Notes under the pieces: generated by a model | What the model was told of the DNA's origin: nothing | Database searches by the model: none | Seen by the model: the letters and a program-made list of their open reading frames with translations, nothing else | DNA from: Panagrolaimus kolymaensis | Lineage: Eukaryota > Nematoda > Chromadorea > Rhabditida > Panagrolaimidae | Assembly (NCBI GenBank): GCA_028622995.1 | Contig: JAJQJQ010000002.1 | Coordinates: 434,001-498,000 of the forward strand | DNA: 64,000 nt | Reading direction: 5' to 3' | Made by a program: the position numbers and the translations under genes | Part shown: in pieces, positions 11,796 to 20,251 of the stretch | Position numbering within the stretch: position 1 is the first letter of the stretch | Layout of the letters: each line of letters starts with the position of its first letter

Positions 11796-13007
11796 ATGAA
11801 AGTCATCGTCTCTTCATTGGTCGTCGTAATCGCTGCTCTTCTCGTCATCGTTATTCCATGTTCTGATGCAATTGAATGTTACAAGGATGATGGGTGTGTA
11901 AATAAAAATGAAGATAAGATGGATGATCGTAATATTTTTGTATTTTTTTTTGTAGCTAAAAATTATTTTTAGTTTCGACACCATTTGTTGATTGTGGTGA
12001 ATGTGCTGCTTGGGGGTGTTATTATGATAACATATTTTATTATGGTTCGGGATGCAATGATGGTGATAATATTTGTAAAATTGGAAATAATCAAAATGTA
12101 CCTGAATATGATGATGGAATAAGCTTCTTTGTATCTTGTAACAATGATTCAAATTGCGCTATAGATTTACTTTTCGTGGTTTGTTTTTATTTTGAAATAT
12201 ATTTATTCGATACTTATGTGGCCGGGTTTTAAAAAAATCAGGGGGTTAACAATTTAATAATGGTCAAAAGTTTATTAACCACACATTACTTCTCTTTTTG
12301 ATGAAAATTAATTTCAGAAGAAACAAAAATTTCTAAAAAATCATATTATTGAATTATCAGATGACAAGTGTGATTCTCATCAAAACAGAAGCAAAAATGG
12401 TGCTTTTATATGTGAGAAGCAAAATACATGTGAAACAAAATCGTTTAAAAGAGGTAATTGTTCTATTTTATTATTTAGACTTTTTAAATGTTTTAGATGA
12501 TATCGTCCCGGGTGGCATCGATTGTGATGAATGTGCTGGTTGGAGCTGTATTATCAATAATACGCTATATACAGGCTATGGCTGTAAAGGTGATAACAAC
12601 ATATGTAAAGCTGGAAACAATCAAAATGAAACTGAAAAATATGAAGACTCAAGCTGGTTTATTTCGTGTAATAACTTTGACAGATGCGCCTCTGGCAAAT
12701 TATCAAAAGTTTGCTTTTTAATTCATCTTTTTAAATTGCATATTTTTCTTTTTAGTTCATGATGAAAGAAAATGGAACTTTCGCAATAGATGCTTATAAT
12801 CACGTTGGAGATTGCAACCCCTACGGTTTAAAATTTGTTCTTGAAACCACTAGTAAGCAACTTCCTAATCCCAATCAATGTTCTCATCCTGATCAACTCT
12901 GTGGTAAAATAACAACGACTAATCCCAACAAAAATGAAGCAAAAACTGGTGGTGTTTTTACAATCGCTGCAATGGTTCTTCTTGAATGTGTTTTTACTGG
13001 CTTTTGA
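11796..13007 (+). CDS. secreted cysteine-rich modular protein, paralog A (two modules)
   Basis: I do not recognise the family. Exons 11796-11928, 11973-12175, 12318-12453, 12497-12708 and 12756-13007 splice in frame to 311 codons. Residues 1-25 are a signal peptide (MKVIVSSLVVVIAALLVIVI, then a cut near CSDA). Two modules follow, each with the pattern C-x2-C-A-x-W-x-C-x(8-9)-Y-x-G-x-G-C, then N-I-C, GNNQN, a hydrophobic F-[FI]-V/S strand and two more cysteines. Examples are CGECAAWGC and CDECAGWSC. Each module is followed by a linker exon; the second linker ends in a GDCNP motif. The end is hydrophobic with no charged tail (IAAMVLLECVFTGF after NKNEAKTGG), as in GPI-anchor signals. N-glycosylation sequons occur (NNT, NET, NGT). 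Likely an extracellular, surface-tethered protein; function unknown. Confidence 0.75.
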
Positions 13008-13230
13008 ATGATTTCATTTTTATTGTACTTGTAATAATAAAAATAAAAAATACTTGCCACTCGCATAAAAATATGTCGATCAAAGTTGAACAGATCTATA
13101 ATCTTTTAAAATATTTCACGTTAATTATAATATGTACAAACACAGAAAAGAATTGAAAATAATGAAAACCATAACAACCAAATATGGCGTTGCATCAATA
13201 TCAAAAATACATAAATAGTTCAAAAAAGTA

Positions 13231-13362
13231 TTAATCTTGATATTGTAAGGAATGCGGTTTATGTGCCCAGATTAGGCCAGATTTACAACAATTCACAATG
13301 CATAGATTACCATCTTCTGTAGCCACAGCTCTGGATTCTCCAACACCATAAAAAGTAGCTGT
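13231..13362 (-). other. exon-like minus-strand ORF, possibly a gene fragment
   Basis: After a CTGTAG acceptor on the minus strand, 43 codons run to TAA. They begin TATFYGVGESRAVATEDG and include CIVNCCKSGLIW. The start resembles the ATFYGxG opening of double-psi barrel (expansin-like) domains, but the rest does not support that. No partner exon was found upstream, so it may be a relic. The rest of 13008-13887 is the 3' UTR of gene A (AATAAA-like signals near 13040) and AT-rich spacer. Confidence 0.25.
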
Positions 13363-13872
13363 CTACAGTTTTTCCACACAATTTTACCACCCAACAATTC
13401 TCCACCCATCCCGATTATTTATGCTTCTCCTTTGTCTATTGTGTATTTCATGTAAAGACCAATAGAAATGGTTGTAAGCCCACTTATTTCTCAAAACCGA
13501 GCTAATGTGTCTATTGTAAAATAACAGATAAAGGTACTAAGTTCCTTTGCTGGCAACTTCTCTGTTTATAGCTCTTCAACAATGCTTTAAATATACAGTT
13601 AATAGACAAATAATAATAATAAAAAAGTGGTTTTAACCTGCAACGGGGAAAGGACTCTTTGGGTTTTATTTTTGGAGTCTCGAAAAAGCGGTTACGACAT
13701 ACGATATCTAAGGGTATAAAAATACAACAAAATAATATGCAAAAGTATTATAAATGCAGAATAAAAACAACTAAAAATTCTTTTGAAACAAACGCAAAAA
13801 GCTACCAACAAAAGTATGCAAATTTTATCAAAATGAAACAAAGAGCGGAAAAAGAAGCGCCTTCATTTTGCC

Positions 13873-13880
13873 TATATAAG
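13873..13880 (+). promoter_or_regulatory. TATA box candidate of cysteine-rich gene B
   Basis: TATATAAG lies just 5' of the duplicated leader block. The corresponding position before gene A has no such motif, so the paralogs may differ in expression. Confidence 0.4.
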
Positions 13881-13887
13881 AATTCAT

Positions 13888-13989
13888 TTTTGTAAAATCT
13901 TTCATTCATTGCATTTTTCTCTTTCGTTGATCGGTCGTTATTCGCTTGTTCTTGCTTGCTTGAATTTTCGCCGTCGTCAAAAAAGAAAA
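13888..13989 (+). promoter_or_regulatory. duplicated promoter-proximal/5' UTR block of cysteine-rich gene B
   Basis: Second copy of the block at 11694-11795, nearly identical over 102 bases and continuing into the coding start. Confidence 0.6.
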
Positions 13990-15864
13990 ATGAAAGTCAT
14001 CGTCTCTTCATTGGTCGTCGCCTTCGCTGCTCTTCTCATCGTTGTTATTCCATCTTCTGATGCTGAAACATCTCAATGTAAAAAGCTTGATGGGTGTAAA
14101 ACTAATAGTGGTGATACATCAAGTAAGCATTTTTTATTTTTTATTTTAATTTTAAAAGCAACAATTTTTAGGTGATAAAACGCTCGTTGATTGTCATGAA
14201 TGTTCTGCATGGGGCTGTTATTATGATAACATATTTTATTATGGCTCGGGATGCAACGGTGATGATAACATTTGTAAAATTGGAAACAACCAAAATGTAT
14301 CTGATTATGATGATGGAATAAGCTTCTTTGTCTCTTGTAATATTGACCCACATTGTGCTGTTACTCAACTTAAAAAGGTTAGTTTTCATTTTGAAATAGT
14401 TTTACTACGCGAAGTTTAGTCTGCAGTGCATAATAGCCACTTAGGAAAGCATACTAAAAAATGAAAAGGCAAAAGGATTGAAGTTCAATTCGACTTTCAA
14501 AAAATGCAAAGTTAGGGATAAATGTGATTGAAAATTTACTGTAACAATTTGAGTTCTTAAAAAACCTTTGAAAACCATACTTTGTTGCTAAAAAACTTTA
14601 TGACTAATCTTGGTTTGTTCGAAAAAGCTTTTAAAGTTTGGGAAATAGTCGCTATTTGATCTCTGATATATGGCTTATTATATGTTATTTTATCATTCAG
14701 TATCTCTTCTTCCTTTTTCCTTTTTTACCATAGCTTTTAAAATAGTTTAAAACTAAAAAATGTTTAGTTGATTCTTCTGGATTTTACTCTTTATTAACAA
14801 GAGCAAATAGTGGAAATGAAGAAGCACATAACTTGTTTTTCTTTATTAACCTTAAGTTTTTAGAAGAAAAAAGCTCTTGATCGTGATCCTCAACAACTTT
14901 CTGCATTGACTAAAGATCATTGTGACCCTACTCACTCCAGAAGTAAGAATGCTCCTTTGATGTGTCAAAAACAAAATTCATGTGAAAGAAACACTACTCA
15001 AGCTGGTATAACCTTTTATTTTGTTGACTTTTTTTTACAAAACATATTTAGGTATTCTGTCTGTCGTTCATTGTGAAGTATGTGCTGGTTGGAGCTGTAT
15101 TCTCAACAATACATTGTATACGGGCTATGGCTGCAAAGGTGATAACAACATCTGTAAAGTAGAAAACAACCAAAATGAATCAGAAAAATATGAAGACTCA
15201 AGTTGGTTTGTTTCCTGTAATAATTCGGACAAATGCGCCTCTGACAAATTATTAAAAGTTTGTTTTTTTATTCATCTTATTTAATTGCATATTTTTCTTT
15301 TTAGTTCATGATGAAAGAAAATGGAACTTTCTCAAAAGAAGCTTACAATCTTGTTGGAGAATGTAACCCCAAAGCATTGCGATGTGAAAAGGCCATAAAC
15401 TGCATAACCAAGAAAGGCTATTTTGGAGGTTAGTTATTTTTATATTATCCTTTACTCATTAGTTTCATATTCTAGGCAATATGAGCCATGGCGAATGTGA
15501 TGAATGTGCTGCTTGGGCTTGCTTTAAAGATGGTGTATCTTATAATGGGCTTGGTTGCAAAGGTGATTCAAATATATGTCAAAAGGGGAACAACCAAAAC
15601 GGAATCGAATACCACAACAAAGATAATTTCTTTGTAGCCTGCAAATCTCATATGTGTTCATTTCCACAAATTAAAGATGTTAGTTTATTTTCTTAAAAAC
15701 TTTACTTTTTTTAACTTGTATTGTTTCAGCTCGCTATCAAATACAAACCTGCTTTGCCTTCATTCTCTTATGGAACATGCAATCCGAGCAAAGATGAAAC
15801 AAAGATCGGCGCTTTAACCATTGGTGGTATGATTCTTCTTGCATGGATGTTTGGTCGCTATTAA
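13990..15864 (+). CDS. secreted cysteine-rich modular protein, paralog B (three modules)
   Basis: Tandem paralog of the gene at 11796. Exons 13990-14122, 14172-14377, 14864-15005, 15052-15257, 15305-15428, 15476-15678 and 15730-15864 join in frame to 382 codons. Signal peptide MKVIVSSLVVAFAALLIVVI is followed by modules starting CHECSAWGC, CEVCAGWSC and CDECAAWAC. Each has the GxGC, NIC and NNQN landmarks and a hydrophobic strand before its last cysteines. The linker after module 2 carries GECNP, and the final exon has GTCNP then a hydrophobic end (ALTIGGMILLAWMFGRY), again GPI-signal-like. Every module exon runs phase 1 to 0 and every linker exon phase 0 to 1, so pairs can be added or lost without breaking the frame. 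Modules 1 and 2 match gene A closely, so the pair arose by recent tandem duplication, with a third unit gained in B or lost from A. Confidence 0.78.
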
Positions 15865-16038
15865 TGTCAAAATCCGCTGCTCTTTAACTATTTTGTGTTG
15901 ATTATAAATGTATGTAATAATAATAATATTAATAAATTTATACTTATTCTAATGCATTGGAACTAAAAACCGTTTACTTTAATACAACCAAAAAATAAAC
16001 AAGGAATATGAATTTGATAGAGTTGTTTCCTAGAAGCA

Positions 16039-16281
16039 TCATCTTGCAGCCACATTAAAAGGTGGATTTCTTGGTTGAAGTCGTTTAACAATATCATTAT
16101 GTGCGAGTCCAATATTTGATGTAAACCAAATTGTTGCTTTTGCTGGACAATTATTCTGCAAGGATTTTTGATTTAAGCATTTCATAACCATTTCACACAA
16201 AAACACATTCTCGAAGTTATAATAATAATGCAAGCTTACATAGGTGCATTGGAATCTGAGAAAGAAAAGCTTCATCATCAA
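16039..16281 (-). CDS. short Cys/His protein or zinc-finger gene remnant
   Basis: Exons 16281-16240 and 16155-16039 join in phase 0 across a GTAAGC...TTGCAG intron and give 52 codons. The core reads FQCTYNNCPAKATIWF with a later LAHND, a C-x4-C-A-x(n)-H spacing loosely like FLYWCH/MULE-type zinc fingers. That likeness is weak. Upstream on the same strand, around 16340-16450, another open stretch (GSIFGSWLKDSSVRFRINDD) is cut by stops. A decayed copy of the 3' part lies at 17938-18100. I think this is a gene fragment, but a tiny functional gene is possible. Confidence 0.35.
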   Translation of the reverse strand: MMMKLFFLRFQCTYVSLHYYYNFENVFLCEMVMKCLNQKSLQNNCPAKATIWFTSNIGLAHNDIVKRLQPRNPPFNVAAR

Positions 16282-16677
16282 ACCACCATTTCTTCCATCT
16301 CATGTCCACATTTTCCTGTGAATTAATGCTCTTTCTCATGCAGCAGTGATGGATTCCGTTTGATACATCAACCAATCATCATTAATTCGAAATCTTACTG
16401 ATGAATCCTTAAGCCATGATCCAAAGATGCTGCCATATCATGTCGAAAAATTTTACCTCAAAAAAACCCTTTTAAACCATCCCCAAAGCCACCAATAATT
16501 TAAAGCATCTCAAATCAAACAACCTCTCATCAGCGCTGCTTCAATGATGAATACACGCAAAAATCCAAAACATTGATCAAGCTAATACTAATTGAGGCAC
16601 AAAAAAAAGCTACAGTAATCATACACAATAAATACAAAAATCACACAAAATACAATTCAAAGACAATTAAACATTTA

Positions 16678-17573
16678 TTAGTATATTTCATCATAAGGTC
16701 GATATTCAACTAACAAAACAGTTTTTGCATTAGTTTCTTCCTTTAGTTTAGGAGTTTCATTTCCCCAGTATATGAAAAATTGAGCAAAAATAATTCCATT
16801 AAATGTTGATGCAGCAATATAAACGAATAGAGTAAGAAGATCATTAGTTTCAGTTAAAGATGTGAAGATTCTTGCCAAACAGCCACCCAATTGAAGACAA
16901 ACGGTAAGGAATGCAAGTTGACCAGTTGATTGATTGCGATAATTTTCAATAATTTGAGCTCCCTAAAAGTTTCATATAAATAAAATGTTACAATAAAGAA
17001 TTGAAAAAACTTTTGACGCGATGATAATTGGAATACCAGCAGCTTGAAATACAAACAAAACATTCAAAGGGATATAATGTAACACAATAGCAGAAACAAG
17101 AGCCGAGAGAGTTGCCAAGAAACCCAAAGCATACGCGGAATAATCAGAAAAGTGCAGGATTTGCATGATAATGATCGCTTCTTGAATTGCAACAAATATT
17201 GATTCACCATATTGACTTACAACAAATTGTTTTTCATAGCTATAAGCACACGTTCCTAAAGCAGCCATAAATCCAAGAATCATAGAAATAAGGGAAACAC
17301 CTTGAGCAGATTTAGCACGATGAATTTTGATAATTTGTGGAACAAATAAAAACATAGCACCAGCAGTAATTGCAAGACCAATGATACGAGAAGCAACAAG
17401 AGGTACACATTCTTCTAAAAAAAATAAATCAAACGTTTAGAATCAAACAATAAAGAAAGAAAGAAAAACTTACGATGAAAGATGTTTAGGTTAAGAACCA
17501 ACTCTTCAAAGCAATTTTTAGGATAGACGAATTGAACCAGTTCAAAAAATTTAAATTTGATTGTGTCATCCAT
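16678..17573 (-). CDS. mpdu-1: MPDU1/Lec35 homologue (PQ-loop membrane protein)
   Basis: Mannose-P-dolichol utilization defect 1 protein, needed in the ER for use of dolichol-phosphate-linked sugars in N-glycan, GPI and C-mannosyl synthesis. Exons 17573-17474, 17414-17011 and 16962-16678 join (phases 1 and 0) to 262 codons, close to the 247 residues of the human protein. The first PQ-loop is at about residues 55-80 (FLFVPQIIKIHRAKSAQGVS), the second after residue 168 (AQIIENYRNQSTGQLAFL, ending in RIFTS). Several hydrophobic helices lie between and after them. The protein ends in a polar tail (VEYRPYDEIY). Identification rests on both conserved loops and the length. The symbol is descriptive. 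Confidence 0.9.
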
Positions 17574-18740
17574 TTTTCTTTTTTCTGTTTAAATTTGAAA
17601 TCCAAATGAAAGCAACAATGTTGAAAAATGAATTGTTTTTGATTGAATGATTCATAAACACCGAGTTTTTTAGAATGGTTGAAAAATTTCAAAAAAGAAA
17701 AAGAATGAGGGAGTAAGCTGACGCGAAGCAGGCAACGAAAGAAGTAACACCTTTTTCCATTCTTTTTTTTTACTGAAAAATAGAATTTTTTTTAGCTAAA
17801 AAATATCTAATTTCTGAATTGTTATTGCTTATCATTTACTTTATTGTATGTATAAAATCATAATAAATAGACGTTAATTCCTATTCGTGAAGACACGTTC
17901 GAAACTGTGAAAGAAAAAAAGGGAACAAAGAAAATGAATTTGATGGAGATGTTTCAAAGCATCAACCTGCAGCTGCCATATTTTAAAAGGTGGATTTCTT
18001 TTTCGAGGAAACAAAATCAATATGTGATGATTCAATATTTGATGTAAAATTTTAACGAAATTTTTGCTTCTGGCGCCGAATTATTCGGCAAAAATTTATG
18101 GTATAAATAAAAACTAAATATTGTATCGTAGAAAAGTTTGATAGAAGCAGATTGGCATATAAGAAAAGCCTTGTTTGTTAATAACTTTTATATTCCAATA
18201 GAAAACAATTACCAACTTTATCTTCCGAATCAGGCTTGTTATCATTTATTTTATGGCAAGACAAAGCCTACTGCAGGAAAATTAATTAGAAAAATAAAAA
18301 TTCCTAATTTTTAACTCAAATTTACGCCAAATTTATTTTTCAATTTTAAAGCGTTATGATTTATATATAAAACACAATTAAACTGGTTGGAAATGCTCAA
18401 ACTTTTGTGAAAAATAAGAAAATCGAAAAAGATTAGTTATCATTTATAAATTTTAAAACCCGTTTGGAGTAAATATGTAATTCAATTCCTTGGAATCAAT
18501 TCCAATTCAATTCCAATTCTGAGAGAATTTGATTGAGAATTGAGAATTGGAATGGAATTTCGTGAACACTACTGCATGGATGGTATTTGTTTCCGATTTT
18601 GGCAACTTTTTAAAAATGTCATACAAATTTGCATATCCAATTGTTTAAATTCATTTATCACCTTCACCAAATTTCTTTTCATGCATAGTTTCTTTCTCAT
18701 CGACGGTTGGAATTATCATCAAAAATTCATTGAAAGAAAA
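17574..18740. other. intergenic with decayed repeat and AATTGG-rich patch
   Basis: Contains the decayed copy at 17938-18100. Around 18480-18560 there is a simple-sequence patch built from variants of GGAATTGAATT and its complement, GAATTGAGAATTGGAATGG. No gene is seen. Confidence 0.5.
17938..18100 (-). repeat. decayed copy of the 16.0-16.17 kb sequence
   Basis: It shares several blocks in the same order and spacing with 16010-16170: ATGAATTTGAT, AAAAGGTGGATTTCTT, CAATATTTGATGTAAA and a GCTTCTGGC/GCTTTTGCTGG block. The copy has no open reading frame. The two copies flank the MPDU1 gene. Confidence 0.6.
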
Positions 18741-19577
18741 ATGGGTAAGTTTTTCACTTTTTTAGCCTTTTAATAATTTTATTTTTTTTAGGTAAAAAAC
18801 CTGCTGGATTATGGGAAAAGCTTTTTGGTAAAAAAGAATCAAAAGAAAAAGAATTAAATCCACCAAGTCTGAAACACACTCAACAAACTCAGGCAGATGA
18901 TGATCCAAACAATCTTTATGAAAATATGGACATTTCTCCGCCGCCATCATCTCGTTCAATAGCACCTGTAAAACAACAACAACAACATTCACCATCAAAA
19001 CAACCTAAAAAAGCTACTGTAGAAAAAGTATTAAAGCCGTGAGTTTCTTTTATTTTAAACAATTCCAAGAAAGCAAATTTTTCAAGGAATGAAATTAATG
19101 AAATAAATCAACATTTAATTGAACAACTATATTTTAGGGCTGATCCAAATAATCTTTATGAAAATATGGATGTTGCATTAGCACCACCAAAGCCACATGC
19201 TAATCGATTATCAAATCCACCTGGAAAACAGTTACAACATTCTTCGCGAAAAGCAAAAAAAGGTGGTAAATCGTAAGTTTTTTTTTGGAATCGATTTAAC
19301 AAAGTGGCATTGTAAGACAATTTGATTGTTGGTCGTTGTCGCGTTTCGGCTGCTTTAACCGCTAGTTATTATTGGTTAACCTGTTTTATTACAATATCTC
19401 TCTTCTGAATACCACTTTTTCATTGTTTAATTTACTTCGGAATTTTTTACTTTATTAATCGAATGCTTTTTTAGACCTCAAAATAATCCAGTACGGCCTG
19501 TTCCTGCTCATTCTCCAGCATTACATCATCGATCTCCAAATCCTAAACCTACGACACCAAAGAAAAAATCATATTGA
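18741..19577 (+). CDS. small adaptor-like protein with two YENM motifs
   Basis: Exons 18741-18744 (only ATGG), 18792-19038, 19138-19272 and 19475-19577 join to 162 codons. I do not recognise an orthologue. It starts MGKKPAGLWEKLFGKKESKE, a very basic N-terminus with glycine at position 2. Tyr44 and Tyr91 lie in near-identical contexts (DPNNLYENMD), each in its own exon. YxxM is the docking motif for the PI3K p85 SH2 domain and YxN that for Grb2. The remainder is Pro/Ser/Gln/Lys-rich and probably disordered (PPPSSRS, QQQQHSPSKQ, PKPTTPKKKSY). No enzyme domain, signal peptide or membrane helix is seen. A signalling scaffold near the membrane is an inference from motifs only. Confidence 0.7.
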
Positions 19578-19889
19578 TCATCGCTTCTTGAATGAATAAA
19601 AAAAGCTTATGAGAAGAATTTCATTTTATTGCTCGTTTATTATGTATTTTTCTTTCTTCTGTCTTTTTAGTATAAAACATTACGATTTGATCAATTAATT
19701 CTCTTCGGTTCTATGGAAAAGTGAAAGAAACAAAAATGTTTGATTCGATGGCTTTTTTTTACTAAAACAGATTTGCGCATTTGGATCCTGTGAATACGTA
19801 CATACTCATATTTATTTTAAAATTTATTGCTATTTTACACATACAAAAATTATCAACGGTTTCAACAAAACAAATGCACTCTTTTTTAA

Positions 19890-20088
19890 AGGACCCTGGT
19901 CATTTGATCTTTTTTTCAAACTCGCGTTTGATTATTCCCTCATGCCGCAATATTGCAGAGCCCGTAAAGTACAGTAATGCACAGTAATTTTACGGTCAAA
20001 TTACTGTACTTTACGGGCTCTGCAAGTTGCTGGCATGAGGGAATAATCAAACGCGAGTTTGAAAAAAAGATCAAATGACCAGGGTCCT
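19890..20088. mobile_element. TTAA-flanked palindromic MITE
   Basis: A 199 bp element whose ends are inverted (AGGACCCTGGTCATTTGATC inward from both sides), flanked on each side by TTAA (19886-19889 and 20089-20092). A second, inner inverted pair (AGAGCCCGTAAAGTACAGTA) surrounds a short unpaired centre. The TTAA duplication is typical of piggyBac-related non-autonomous elements. It has no coding capacity. Confidence 0.85.
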
Positions 20089-20251
20089 TTAAGGAAATTT
20101 TAAGAAGAAGAAAAATACAACTGTACAAAAGCTCTTTAAAAAATTGAGATCGATGAAAGTTATTATTAGTTAACATGATTTTTTTGGCAACAATCAAACC
20201 CCAAAAAACCTTTTCTATTTTTTCTATAAACCTAAGTTTTATAAAATCTGT

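Noticed and set aside
11814..12152. His/Tyr-rich minus-strand ORF opposite cysteine-rich gene A
   Set aside because: Antisense of the module exon; the equivalent ORF opposite gene B arises for the same reason.
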